From: Lycocorax pyrrhopterus obiensis
Taxonomy: Eukaryota; Chordata; Aves; Passeriformes; Paradisaeidae
DNA: 64,000 bases
Reading direction: 5' to 3'
Assembly (NCBI GenBank): GCA_014706295.1
Contig: JACSVZ010000039.1
Span: 3,224,001-3,288,000 of the forward strand
This document shows, one piece after another, positions 1-10,967 of the stretch. Both the position numbers and the translations under genes were made by a program. The notes under the pieces are model-generated. The model was not told where the DNA came from, made no database searches, and saw only the letters and a program-made list of their open reading frames with translations. The number at the start of each line of letters is the position of its first letter. Positions within the stretch are counted from its first letter, which is position 1.

Positions 1-3000
1 CTGTCGCCTGGTAGATGAAGGCAGAAAAGCTTCAAAAGGGATCTAATCAATCTTCTGCAGTGAAGTTTGCACACCACACAGCTCTGTCTTGCTGACAGTC
101 CATGCTTAAACAATCTTTTGTATATATCCACAACTGCCACATGAATCACCACTGTGCATGGGTCCAATTTCTGACAGCAAATGGTTTCCCAGAAAATGAT
201 ACAGTATTTGCAGTTAGACATCTGTATTCAGGAGGGAAGGGGAAAAGTAGGAATACAAGGGCAAGAATGGGGTAGAAATAGCCACTTTTTTTTTTTTTTA
301 TTCTGATACCCTTATGTTTTGGGAGAGGGAAAAGGACTGTGCAGTTCTTTCTCATCCTAACAGAATACTGCTACATTAATTGAAATGTTTAATAAAAACA
401 TGTACAGTATTTACAGTCCAACTGGTTAAAAAGAGTAAATAAAGGAGGACTAATAGTTGTTAACACCTCAAAGACAAAAAAGTTAACAGGTGAATTTTTC
501 TGTACTGTAGAGGCATTTCAAGTCAATAGTACCACCCAGCATAAAAATAAGTATTTGGGTGTTCAGATAAAGGCGCTCAGGGGTGAAGTAGGTGTTCAAT
601 GCCCAAAACCATGCAGCGTGTCAAGGACTGCAGCTGTGCAGCTGAACAGCCCCTGCTTGTGGATTTACAGATACACATTGATACTGTGCTCTAGAAGGGA
701 TTACTAATGGCATTATAAAGGTGAGAGCATGGCTCATAACTCATTAGCAGCAGGCAGAAAGCCATTACACAACATCAGCCAAGGGATACTAACTCAGACA
801 TGAAGAGATACATGGAAAGTTCTTAAGTTGTTTACCTTGCAGATGCTGGCTGAATCACTGGCATGAGGGAAAAGCAGCTCCCTTTGGTCAAAGCACAAGC
901 AGGTAATGCTCCTAAGTGTCATGTAAGGGAGGGTCATAGAGACAAAAAAACCCCCAAAACATTTAGAGTACAGGAAGTTATTGCAGATCCACAAAGAGTT
1001 ACTACTTTGTGAGAGAACTTTAATTAGTCTTTAAAAAATACTGAAGAAATTCAATTTAATTTTTAATTTCAGCAAGGAGAGAAATGGATGCCATGTAGAC
1101 TGCAAAAAAAATGATGTGAAATTTGCATCTTCATTCCCCTCAGGAATACAGTGGAAGGGCACAAGCAGAACAGAACTGCAAATGCAGAACTCCATAGGTG
1201 TCTAAGCAGGTGCAGGCTACAGGATGTGTGTTGACAGGCAGATTCCTACCCTTGCCCTTAACTCTCAGCTTCCCAACACACCTCCAGGGACTCGGAGGAC
1301 TTGCTACCAAACCTATCTATGCTGTAGTCCATCGCTGGCATTTTTCCATCTGCTGTACCAAATATACAAGTGACTTAGGTTATACTGGATGCTGCACATA
1401 AGGAAGACCAAGGATCTCTTTTAAAAATATTGCCATGAAAATGTATAGGTGCATGTACTGCAAATGGAGACAGGTCCTGCTGATTTCATCGGGCTCAGCT
1501 CAAAGACCCTAGCTGGCCAACCTCCCCAGATTCTTTGAAACACACCTGCACATGGCAATCACATTCGGTCAGTTCATTAAACATTGGTTATTTATTTTGA
1601 GAAATTTGCGGCTGACACTGCTATTCTCCAATGCTAAACTGGATTCAGAAAGCAAAGTAGCTGTTTCTTGTGTTGCTTCTTGCCTGGCAACCGACACACC
1701 ATATTAATTAGTTCAGGTACTTCCGAAGTTCTGCTCCAGTTTTAACTGGAGGTGGGTTTTAGAGTTTGACACAGACTTGCTTACCCTTGGGGAAAAGAAG
1801 TGGGAGAGAAGGTGGAATGAAAAAGGATGACACTGATTCTGAGGTAGGCACTGTGTTATTTAGTAGGGATCTGATTTCAAGTCTTCTATATTAAATGTCA
1901 TTGTTTTACTTCTGGGTTGTTCCCAGTGCCAGAATTTTGGATCACTCAAGAAAAAAAGTTAAATTGCAATTCTCTTAATGTGAACGTTGTTCAAGAAGGC
2001 AGATGCTTGCTTTGTGTTAGCATTCCAGGAGCTACTTCAGTCATATAGATTAGTATGGGACTGTAGACCATTGGCCAGCAGATTTTGGACTTGGGGTCCA
2101 GAGCTCATCCACTGTGCCCTAAGCACCTCTGCTAGGGCCTGAGCAACCACATTTTTTTTAATTACCATTTTTAAAAATCTTGCCATAATCATGAGATCTT
2201 CAGTACATCTCATCTTTCTTAGGGTTGCCTGAGCAAAAAAGCCAGTCTATTCATGGCACTGCAAAACATGGCATATTTTGACTGAATCTAAAACAGCCAC
2301 TGCTGGAAGTCACAAACAAAAAATTTTCGAGTGGCTACAGCAGCCAGCACACTCAAAACCCCTCCAAAACCAAAACAAAACACCAACTGCCCCTCCCATC
2401 CAAGGGTAAATACTATTTTAAACAATGAGTTTATAATCAAGTGCCTCTTTGATGGTGAATCGTATGTCAGCAGATGCCTTTGTTCTGAACTACAAAAACT
2501 CCTGGTTAGGCATCTCTGCCTTATGGCAACTCAGAAAGTGCACCATAGAGAGAACAGAACTTGAAAGCCACAGAGCCCAAGCCAAAGGTGGGACCTTGAT
2601 CTCTGTGGAAATCAGCACATCTGTTTCAACATCAGCACTGAACATTAGCATTTATACACTCCAGAAATGATAAACACTCAAGTTTCCAGCTTGCCTTCAG
2701 CTACTATCGTATCTAGAACATCCAGGAAGCAATGGCATTTACCACAGCAACAAAATCTTTAAACTCTGGCTGAAGTTTAACAGGATGAAGAAAAATTGTT
2801 CTGCCTGTTAACAGAAGCCATTGATCTAACACAAGGTGTGAATTAACAGAAACAGCTTATGTTGAAAGAAGAACAGATGTAATATCTGCTATGTCTCCCA
2901 GGGATCTTGTCCTCCAACAAATTAATTCCTATCTAGGTGGCTCTTCAGCCAATTAGATTTAATTTACAACCTTGCATTAAACACCAAAAAACCCCCTAAA

Positions 3001-5772
3001 CACCTGTTCAAACTCCAGCTATGAAATTGTCTTGTGGCATTTCACGTGAAGTTAAGCCCAATATGACCTTGTAGGAATAATGATTAAGTAAAATACCTGT
3101 ATGCATATAAGCACTGTTCGGTTATGCTACACTGGAGACAGTAATCCCAGATTAATCCCTGTTTAGTGATAGAATTCAAAACAACAGTGTCTTTTCATCA
3201 ATTAGCACAGGATCATTATCTAGTGAGAGAAATAATCAGTGCCAGTGTGGTCAAAACCTGAGCTGTCTCTTCTCTTTCTGACGCCAAAATGACACATCTG
3301 ATAATGTCAACTGAAAGTTGTCACTAGAAAGTGGTTTTCTCTCAAGTCCATCTTACAAAATGTCATACATGTGAAATTAAAGCAGTTATAAAGCAGAGCT
3401 GAAGAACTAGAGAGCCAGGAGATAAGTCTCCTTGAATTCTTTTCTCTCTTTAAGTTGCTGCTTTATTGGATACTTTTAACAAAGACTGCATGGACCCTGA
3501 CCAAGGAAACAAACCTCAGGCCAGTCAGTGCACAGTAATCCTTGTCTTTGCCACCTGCAACACTCAGTTTAACTTTTACTTGATGCCTGAGTTTTGACAG
3601 CACCCTCAAATGACAATTTGCAATAGCACGGTAGCAAGGGCATGTGTCACATGCAGGGGCCACGGCCCGCTTGAACATCTGTGTGTAAGAGAAACCCACT
3701 CTCAGAACCCAACGCAATTTTCTCAACAGAGGAGCAAGCCTTGCAACAAGAGAATTTATGAGGAATTAATGTATGGATAAGTATAGGCTATGGTTCCAGG
3801 GAGCCACGCTGACACTGCAAAGATAAGCAGCAGAAAATTTGTGTCTCTGCTGCTTAGAATGGGATTCTTTCTGTGCACTCCAATCTAGGACACTATTTTG
3901 ATGTTTACTTCATTTTCTTCTTTATGCATGTGCAGCTTGAATCTTAAATATATTTAAAAAGAAAGAGCAGTGCACACAGCTGATCATGGTTCCAAAAATG
4001 CCTTCCCATGCAAAAGAATTTTTTTTTTTTTGCCCAAAATTATTAAAGCCCAGTTGCATCCAAAATTTATAGTTTGTTTTATCTGAGGAAAAAACCCCAA
4101 CAAAACCTAACCAAAACCACTAAACTGAAGCAGACCATTTTGTTCATCAGTCTCTGGTTCCCTTTCAAGCAGCAGCAAGCTGGCTGTACATACTGTCTCT
4201 AGCTGAGGGAGTTTAAACTCTCACCCTCAGCTCTTCCCAAATGACTACACTTGGCTACCAAGAGCACTGGGATAGAGCCCACCTTGTGCTCCACCATGGC
4301 CAGGCTACAAGCAGTAAGAAGCAGGAGTGCTCTGCAGGGTGGGTAAGCCCTGTCTATCCAGACACCTATTCTCTACCTCAGGCAGGATAGGATGTATAAA
4401 GCTACATAGAAGATAAAATGTATAAATGTTTTCTGTGTCCATCAGTGAATTGGGACCTCAGTTTACATCCAACCCATAGTCTTCATCAGGGTTCAAATAC
4501 TTACTGAAAACAAAACAAACTTTTTGGTATCTTCCTTCGCTTTCCTACAAGCAAGAGCATGATAAAGTGGTTTCAGTGTGCCTTTCTTTCCATGTGATGT
4601 AGTAATTACTTCCTTACATTTTCCTCTTCAAAAGGCTCCCGTAAAAGTCACAGATAGTTTCAAGGAAAATATAGTAGCAAGACATTTCTACTAAAAAAGG
4701 GGGTCAGAATTACATTAAGTTACAGAAAGTTATGCTCAGTTTTAAACTGATAAAATTTTAATACTGGCTTTAGAATTAAATGTTTTTGGAGTTTTCCAGA
4801 ACTGATGTCAAAACTGTTACTACTTGTGTCATAAAGGGACAGCTAGAAACACTCTGAACTGATGAAGAAAGGATTTCTTTGGTAGGCTTGGCAATCAGAC
4901 AAAATAAGTTAGTTACAAACGTAATTTTTCTTTACAAGTCTATCAGTGGAGTTTTTGAGTCATAGTTAAAAAAGCATACATATGACTGAGCATTGCTGAG
5001 GAAAAATGGGAGAGTTCTATAAATAATGGCAAATTGGAGATTCATGGGAGCTTCTTCAGAGAGGGTGAGTTTGTTCAAACCAGTGATTTCTCAGTTTGCA
5101 GTCCCCCTTCGAGGGACCTTATGCATGTTGCTAGAGAAAAGAATTGCAGAGAGGTGTCTTTGCACTGAACAAGTCCTTTGAGCTGTGCTGTGGCAGGCTC
5201 AGACCAGCTAAGACTGCCTGGCAGATCACCGGTGCTAGAAGTCATTCCCAAGGCAGAGCATTAGTGTGACTTGTCTTTCCTCAACGAGGATGTTAAAACT
5301 CTACAGGCTAAAACTATCTAAATATCACAGTTGTAACATATTTTAACCTTTTTTTCCAACTCTCACCTTGAAGTGTAGAATGGTTTGTACAGTATAAATT
5401 CTGTACATTTTATTTTACTTGTAATTCAGTTTTATTTCTTAATTAAAAGTAGAAAGGAAGAATAGTCCAAGATCTTAGCAATACCTGACTTTTCAGGCAA
5501 GAAAGCATATATTACCTACATGACAGGAAACAGATTAAACATGTTGAAAATATGGTGCAATTAAAAAGATCTGATTGTATCTTCAGGGCAAAACAAAACA
5601 ACACAATACAATGTAGAATATACAAACCTACCAAATAACTGTCTATCCACATAATAAAATTTACACATTTTTAAAAAGAACATGGGAGATTTCTAGGCAT
5701 AAATACAACTGCACAAAAATGTAAGGCCCAAAGGTTTTTCTCAACCTTTTTCCCTGTCTCACTTTCTCCAAG
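1..5772 (+). other. B3GAT2 intron (3' part), no exon recognised
   Basis: This stretch lies directly upstream of the first recognisable B3GAT2 exon and ends in a pyrimidine-rich acceptor (ctttctccaag) at 5772, so I read it as the 3' part of the preceding intron. I searched for the upstream catalytic-domain exons of the family (the DDD motif region and the segment ending in a DMAG-like motif) and saw none, so they should lie left of the window. Only short homopolymer runs were recognised (for example 14 T at 286-299). The short open frames here, such as 3463-3726 on the minus strand, have no recognisable domain and no flanking gene structure. Intron status is an inference from the exon phase. 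Confidence 0.75.
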
Positions 5773-5921
5773 GATTTGCTGTGAGTCTTCAAGTGATCCT
5801 GTCACATCCCAAAGCCGTATTCAAGCGTCGTGGTTCTCAACCAGGAATGCAAGAATCTGATTTTCTGAAACAGATAACAACAGTGGAGGAACTGGAGCCA
5901 AAAGCAAACAACTGCACAAAG
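5773..5921 (+). CDS. B3GAT2: B3GAT2 penultimate coding exon (galactosylgalactosylxylosylprotein 3-beta-glucuronosyltransferase 2)
   Basis: This exon encodes part of the C-terminal catalytic domain of GlcAT-S, a Golgi type II membrane enzyme. It transfers glucuronic acid from UDP-GlcA to terminal N-acetyllactosamine, the step before sulfation in HNK-1 epitope synthesis. The 149-bp exon begins by completing a split glycine codon (GA after acceptor AG at 5771-5772) and continues in frame: FAVSLQVILSHPKAVFKRRG, then QPGMQESDFLKQITTVEEL, then EPKANNCTK. The Glu in MQESDFL aligns with the catalytic base Glu281 of GlcAT-I (B3GAT3). NCT is the family's conserved C-terminal N-glycosylation sequon. The exon ends AAG followed by gtaccg. 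B3GAT1 and B3GAT3 are alternatives, but the KRRGSQPGMQESDFL segment fits B3GAT2 specifically. Upstream exons are outside the window. Confidence 0.95.
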
Positions 5922-6000
5922 GTACCGATTGCCACACTTTCTGAAAAGCATTCGTGTCATCTCTGTAGATGCCTTTACTGACACAAATGTTATCTTCTAG
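5922..6000 (+). other. B3GAT2: 79-bp B3GAT2 intron
   Basis: A very short GT-AG intron separates the last two B3GAT2 exons in phase 0. The donor is AAG|gtaccg and the acceptor is tatcttctag at 5991-6000. A near-consensus branch site TACTGAC lies at 5976-5982, with its branch A 20 nt before the exon. If the intron were retained, the frame would run on for 19 codons and stop at 5979-5981, removing the terminal WHTR-containing exon. Confidence 0.9.
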
Positions 6001-6087
6001 GTTCTTGTATGGCACACCCGAACAGAGAAAGTGAATCTAGCTAACGAGCCAAAGTACCACCTGGACACAGTCAATATTGAGGTATGA
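6001..6087 (+). CDS. B3GAT2: B3GAT2 last coding exon
   Basis: This exon encodes the final 28 residues and a TGA stop at 6085-6087. The protein reads VLVWHTRTEKVNLANEPKYH followed by LDTVNIEV. The WHTRTEK motif is the strongest family signature. In GlcAT-I, the equivalents of its His and Arg (His308, Arg310) contact the UDP-sugar donor, so this short exon carries residues needed for activity. The C-terminus matches the B3GAT2 type (ending I-E-V) rather than the longer glycine-rich tails of B3GAT1 or B3GAT3. The phase matches the preceding exon exactly. SMAP1 lies downstream in the opposite direction. Confidence 0.96.
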   Translation, partial: VLVWHTRTEKVNLANEPKYHLDTVNIEV

Positions 6088-6290
6088 CGGGGGGAGACAG
6101 TCCCATGGCAAGAGCAGGACAACGGAGGCGCCAGCACGTGTTCCAGTTCAGACAGCTAAAATCATCTGCTTCTGCCTGAGACCTGACAGACTTCTGTGGA
6201 AACAAAAGGAAGCTTTCAGAGACTCTAATGAAAATCAAGTGGGTGTGCTTTGTTCTAACTTGTCTGCATGTATTTCTGAACTCTCAGCTT

Positions 6291-6296
6291 AATAAA
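6291..6296 (+). terminator. B3GAT2: Candidate B3GAT2 poly(A) signal (proximal)
   Basis: A canonical AATAAA lies about 200 nt after the B3GAT2 stop, followed by a T-rich stretch (acctttgttttaac) at the usual downstream-element distance. Use is inferred, not shown. Confidence 0.5.
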
Positions 6297-6533
6297 CTGA
6301 CACTTACCTTTGTTTTAACGCTGTTTCCACATAGAGAAACATGGCTGCAATGGAGTATTTTCAAAATCATTATTTATGTATATACTTTTTGTATTTATCC
6401 AGCTTAATGGTGTAATTATAAACTGATTTTAACTCACGAACTGTTGGTCTAAATATCTGTATAAATGGATCCTCTAAACTGAACATGTTTTACTTCATTA
6501 AAAGTAGCAGTCAAATAGGTCATACAATAATGA

Positions 6534-6539
6534 AATAAA
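6534..6539 (+). terminator. B3GAT2: Candidate B3GAT2 poly(A) signal (distal)
   Basis: A canonical AATAAA on the + strand lies 450 nt after the stop and only 34-60 bp from candidate SMAP1 signals on the other strand. Which signal is used needs transcript 3'-end data. Confidence 0.4.
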
Positions 6540-6567
6540 AACCCACAATCATTTACGGATTTATCCT

Positions 6568-7402
6568 TTTAATGTAGGGAAATAACATTTTATTATTACG
6601 AGGCACCATAAAATGTAAACACAATCACTGTCATAAACCTGGATCTCTCTGCAAGACAAAATATATCTGTTCACACTGAGTTACCTTGAATGCATATTGT
6701 GCTGTCAGTTCTCAGCTTTAACACTGTGCGCCTGCCTCCTGAGCCAGGTCGGAGACTTTACCACAGGAAACTCAAATGCATCAAATGCTTATCTTTAAAA
6801 GAATAAACTATTGATTTGTAGAACTACAGTAACATCCAGGTTTATCTTTCTTTCAATAACCACATTCCCTGTTATGCACACCATAATAACATCACAGTGA
6901 AATGTATGATGAAACAAAATTTGTTTGATACACTAGAAAACATTGCTCAGTGATACATTTACATTCTATTTATATATGATTAAACGTTTGTTCATACAGT
7001 ACCTTCTACAGGATTACTGGGTAATTTTGGGGGGTTGGGGTTCATATTTTTGGATATTACTAACATAATAGCTACATCCCTTATATGCAAACATTCGATC
7101 TAGAATTTTGAGGGAAAAAAAATCAGTATGTGGTTAAGCAGCTTCTTAATATGGTCTATGAAATCATATGCATTGTATGAAAATGCTTCCAATGATGTAT
7201 AAATATATTCTTGATCTGCTTTTCACTACATCAAATTTAAATCAATATAGACCACAACACGGTCAGTCAGTTATATTCTTAATCTGAACAGCTGGGGAAA
7301 AAGAAAAAGAATATATATGTACATGGAAGGAACAGCAAAAGTAAATGTATTTGAACAAGGAATGTTAGGTGGCTGTTCTGGGAAAGATTTCTATTGCAAC
7401 TT
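6568..7402 (-). other. SMAP1: SMAP1 3' UTR (estimate)
   Basis: This is the sequence downstream of the SMAP1 stop codon on the minus strand. It is AT-rich, without repeats that I recognise. The left limit is set by minus-strand AATAAA (TTTATT at 6589-6594) and ATTAAA (6568-6573). A G-run pair (G6-TT-G4 on the plus strand, 7029-7040) lies inside and would be C-rich in the mRNA. The end is a guess without transcript data. Confidence 0.5.
6589..6594 (-). terminator. SMAP1: Candidate SMAP1 poly(A) signal
   Basis: TTTATT on the plus strand reads AATAAA on the minus strand, about 810 nt after the SMAP1 stop. A variant ATTAAA follows at 6568-6573. No other canonical AATAAA was found on the minus strand between this point and the stop. 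Confidence 0.5.
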
Positions 7403-7537
7403 TCATTTCCACAGTTGTGTGCTGAGAGTCTGGCCAGAGGAGCTTCCAGTCCATCCTGCGGCTGTGTTGGGGGGCTGGCCAAAGCCCATCACGTTGCTGG
7501 AACTGCTGAGGTTCATTCCAGCCATTTGCTGATTCAT
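7403..7537 (-). CDS. SMAP1: SMAP1 last coding exon (stromal membrane-associated GTPase-activating protein 1)
   Basis: This exon encodes the last 44 residues and a TGA stop (7403-7405). The protein starts MNQQMAGMNLSSSSNVMGFG and ends AAGWTGSSSGQTLSTQLWK. The Gln/Ser/Gly-rich end with terminal STQLWK is the SMAP1/SMAP2 C-terminal signature. SMAP1 is a GTPase-activating protein for ARF6 that acts with clathrin in endocytosis at the plasma membrane. The exon starts in phase 0 directly after ttgcag (7538-7543 on the minus strand), so codon ATG at 7535-7537 is an internal methionine, not a start. The tract upstream of this acceptor is an unusual GT repeat. Confidence 0.96.
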   Translation of the reverse strand: MNQQMAGMNLSSSSNVMGFGQPPNTAAGWTGSSSGQTLSTQLWK

Positions 7538-9845
7538 CTGCAAAGCACACACACACACAAGCCTGGTTAGCACTGGCACTGAAACACAGCATGCTGCTAG
7601 CCAAAAGCAGTCCTGCCTCCAACCAGCCACCCAGTTACGTTTCCCAAAAAATATTTCTCATTAAATAAAAATATGGACTCCATCTAAGTTTCTAAGCTTT
7701 TTCTCACACTACCAGCTTTTCTGGAGCCCATCAATCACCAACATACAGCAGCTGATGATCTGCAGCACTTGGTGTATGTGTCACATGAGAACTGACAGCA
7801 TGTGAAGGAGGTGGCCAATGTGGCTGGTTGGTAAAAGTTTGCTTTCACAGTTTCAAAGCTAACAAACAAAATTGTGGCAACTGTGATAAAGAAACACCAA
7901 AGCCAGTAATATAGTCTTGTCTGCACTTGCAGCTCCAGATTTAATTTTTTTTTCCAGCAGCATTTCTTTGGAGACTTCATAATTTTGACTACACCAGTTT
8001 TTATATAAATTGTCCATTTAGGTGACAATCAACAAAGAATGAGATGGAGTTATAAACTTGAGTATTATCTAAATCTAATCATCCTTGCTAAAGAATCTAC
8101 TCAAGATACTGGAATTCCTTAAAAATGAGTAAAATAATTCACATGAAATTAAACTCACATGAATTTAACATCTAGTTAAAGGTGGGAAAGAATTCAAAAT
8201 TCAGCACATTCACTTCGGGGATGTTGCAAAACTGTTCGTACTCTTTACAAATATCTAGTCACTGTAATTTTCAGTGCTCAATGTCCAAATGGGTTTGAGA
8301 GCAAAAGAGCATTTGAAGCAATTAATAATCAGAGCCAATGAAGAGGGATGTTGGATAAGTAACATTAGATTCAACTTAAAGGCAGCACTAGGTAAAAGAG
8401 TTAATTTAAACATGAGCGAACAATACCAGGTTGCAAAATGAAACTGAAACACTGGGGAAAAGTTAAAGCAAATTGCAAATTAGTATTTCAGTGTAAAATT
8501 AATTTCTGTGTGCTTTCACACAGAACTGTGTTATCTGCAAAAAACAACTCACCACTAAATGTGAAAATCTAAACAAAGCTGATGAAAACATGCTTTACCC
8601 AGTGGTTCATCTCTTCTAGAACTCTTACGCAGCAGACTATATAAAACATGTTAGTCTGGTAAGTAAAGGAAGCTCTCCCCCTTTCAACTAGAGTCAGAGT
8701 TTAGATCAGAGTTCTACAGACTGTGGAATGTCATCATACTGACAACATCTGATGTGCAAGGGGTACAGGAACATGTGAAGAGCTTGTCCTAGGAGCCAAC
8801 TTTTAGCATGTATTTGGTAAGAGGAAAGATTTTCATTTCAAAGCTGATATGGGTCTTTTTAAAGCTAGCTACCTAGGAAAAGACTGTCACCAGTGTATCC
8901 ACAGATTTTTTTTGATCTGACATTTTGAAATTCTCACCTTTAAGAATTACTTTTCAAAGCAGAATGACAGCCTGTATTTTCAAACAGGGGCTGTTTTATC
9001 CATGTAGGAAATGCTGTTTACCTTCATAAATGTTCACACCGTAAGACTGAGCAGAACAGTAAAAATTCATATCACCCAATTTAAGTCAGTCACTAAGGCT
9101 CTCTTCCTGCATTACTAAGTAAGCAGCATGGAATTATTATATTGTTATCATAACTCAAACAATAGTATGAAAAAAATAGTTGCTATCGTCCATGCTGAAC
9201 TCCAAGGGAATAATTTAGGTCTGTTCCCTCTGCCTCGCCCTGCCCCAATAAACTCTCAAATACCCGATTTCAAGATGTTTCCTTGGAAAATGTACAAATA
9301 CAGTACTACATGTACATTAACACTTCTAGAGAACCTTTAAAACATGTTTAAAAAATAGGATGGAAATGCTACAGATAAATAACAGATGCGCCTAAGCAAA
9401 TTATCTACAGGAAAATGTTAAGAGCACAAAGCACTTCACATTCCACCAAATTTATCCTGAAGTCTGTAAATGAATGTATTCATTGTTAATGGCTATCCTC
9501 AAGCAGTTAAATTCTGCTTTTAATTATAAGGCTGTGTTTACATTTCAGAACTTTGTAACTCTAGCGAAGCTAAGCTTTCTACCTGGCTGGCTCTGATGAC
9601 ACGAGAAGAACTATGGAAGCAGAGAACTGAGTTTGGTTTACCTTGGCAAAATTATTCTCTGCTTTTGTAGTAGTTACCTTTCATTGAACTATTTACTGAT
9701 TCGTTAACATACGCCTCTGAGCAGTTCATAGTCCAGTAGCCTGTAACTTGGCTACCCTGCACCTTCTTCCTACAGACACACATTTTGTATCTGAAAAGCA
9801 TCATCCTTCCTAAAGCACTCTTGTCTGGGAAAGGCCAGTCTTTAC
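7538..9845 (-). other. SMAP1: SMAP1 intron, 2.3 kb
   Basis: This is the intron between the last two SMAP1 coding exons, with donor CAG|gtaaag and acceptor gtgtgtgctttgcag. It is AT-rich. Apart from a (CA)7 run at 7546-7559, I recognise no repeat or gene in it. Confidence 0.9.
7546..7559. repeat. (CA)7 microsatellite at a splice acceptor
   Basis: Seven CA units on the plus strand read (TG)7 on the SMAP1 strand, ending 9 nt upstream of the last exon. The run therefore takes the place of the polypyrimidine tract. Confidence 0.9.
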
Positions 9846-10177
9846 CTGAGAGAGGTTCCATTGAGCTTGTTGGTTTTGTTGCAATCCATACTTATTTTGT
9901 GGTGGTGTGACCATCTGTCCCACCATTCCACCTTGAGGTCCGACGACAGTTTGAGGAAGTCCCATCACACCAGTTGGTGCAGTACCAGTAAATCCATTGG
10001 GCATTCCCACTGGTACCATCACACCTGTGCTTTGTCCCATGACTGGCACTGATTGTCCCATCATGTTTCCCATCATCCCAGTTGCTGCTGGCACAGGAAC
10101 TCCCATGGCTGGAAAGCCTTGAAAGTGAGTTGATGGTTGTGTAGTAAATGGCATAGAAGACGACCCCATGAACATAC
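9846..10177 (-). CDS. SMAP1: SMAP1 coding exon, Met/Gly/Pro/Gln-rich region
   Basis: This 332-bp exon completes a split Gly codon and encodes 110 residues beginning MFMGSSSMPFTTQPSTHFQG and ending QQNQQAQWNLSQ. The segment is low in complexity, rich in Met, Gly, Pro, Val and Gln, and carries GPQGGMVGQM, typical of the SMAP1/SMAP2 C-terminal half, which is thought to be flexible and adaptor-binding. The acceptor is ctctggtacag and the donor CAG|gtaaag. A local duplication (MGQSVPV then MGQSTGV) makes the bird segment longer than I remember for human SMAP1; that comparison is from memory. The joins to both neighbouring exons keep the frame. Confidence 0.96.
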
Positions 10178-10798
10178 CTGTACCAGAGAAGGGAAGATTT
10201 CAGCAGAAGTGTCTTGTGATTTTCCTCCCCCATCCCGTAAGTCAGAAGTGCACCAAAATAATTTTAAGGATAACTCTGCCCAGTTGTATGTCAGTGCTGC
10301 CAATTTAGCTTCTGGTAAAAGCAAAAAATTGCTTTAAAACTCTCAAAGGAGTTTTACCACGAGATTAACTTCCAAGAAGAGTTTGGCATCCGTGTGGTGA
10401 ACCAGAATCTTTCAATTGCTGTATTGGAGGTCTTTGTTTTCACACAAACAAAGCTAAACCAAAGCTCTGACAGTTCTGTAGGGATCCTGGCAGCCTGCTG
10501 GCTGCACAGTGGAGACTCAGACCCTCAGTGATGAATTACATGGCAGAAGCAGACTTCACAAATCTTTCAGTAAATTTTACACTTGATAATTTGAACAGCT
10601 ATAAATAAATTAAAATCACATATGTGTTTTTCTTTAGCTTCCATATTACATTTCTCAGTTTTATAAAAGCTGAAAATAAAAATCTTCATTTGAATATAGT
10701 AAGCAGGTATCCAACCTTAGCTTTATACTTCTCAGAGATAACTTTCCTAGGTAAAGATTAAAATAGGACTGCACAGAAACCTTCACAATGTTATTTAC
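10178..10798 (-). other. SMAP1: SMAP1 intron, 621 bp
   Basis: A short phase-1 intron with donor CCAG|gtaaat and acceptor ggtacag. Nothing else was recognised in it. Confidence 0.92.
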
Positions 10799-10967
10799 CT
10801 GGAGCATTTTGCTGCGGCATTGTTCCTGTGCCATACAGTGATAAAATGGAGTCTTTGGAGAGTTGTTTCTTCGCTGACTCTTCGGATTTTGTTGTTTGCT
10901 CAGTAAATAGATCAAGATCCCCGGCTGCTCCAGACAAGGTGGCAGCTGCTGGTTTAGTGGAAGTGCT
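10799..10967 (-). CDS. SMAP1: SMAP1 coding exon with DLDLFTEQ motif
   Basis: This 169-bp exon encodes 56 codons plus one base: STSTKPAAATLSGAAG, then DLDLFTEQTTKSEESAKKQ, then LSKDSILSLYGTGTMPQQ and NAP. The DLDLFTEQ segment and the invariant KDSILSLYGTGT are shared by vertebrate SMAP1 proteins. Acidic DLF-type motifs of this kind often bind clathrin or AP-2 appendages; that role here is inferred. The acceptor is tttcccag and the exon starts in phase 0 with AGC. The donor is CCAG|gtaaat, phase 1. Confidence 0.95.

Larger units (their letters stand above)
6088..6560 (+). other. B3GAT2: B3GAT2 3' UTR (minimum estimate)
   Basis: This AT-rich sequence follows the B3GAT2 stop. It contains AATAAA at 6291-6296, ATTAAA near 6495 and AATAAA at 6534-6539. 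The end drawn here assumes the last signal is used; the first would give a UTR of only about 220 nt. Mammalian B3GAT2 messages are known with long 3' UTRs, so a longer form running into the SMAP1 UTR cannot be excluded. Confidence 0.5.

Noticed and set aside
3463..3726. An 87-codon minus-strand open frame
   Set aside because: No recognisable domain, no splice context and no neighbouring exon; length is expected by chance in 64 kb.
1..5772. Upstream B3GAT2 exons
   Set aside because: No DDD-motif or DMAG-type coding segment was visible on the plus strand.
7365..7630. A start codon for a short protein at the last SMAP1 exon
   Set aside because: Upstream codons in this frame are intronic; the exon begins at 7537 by splice-site and phase agreement.
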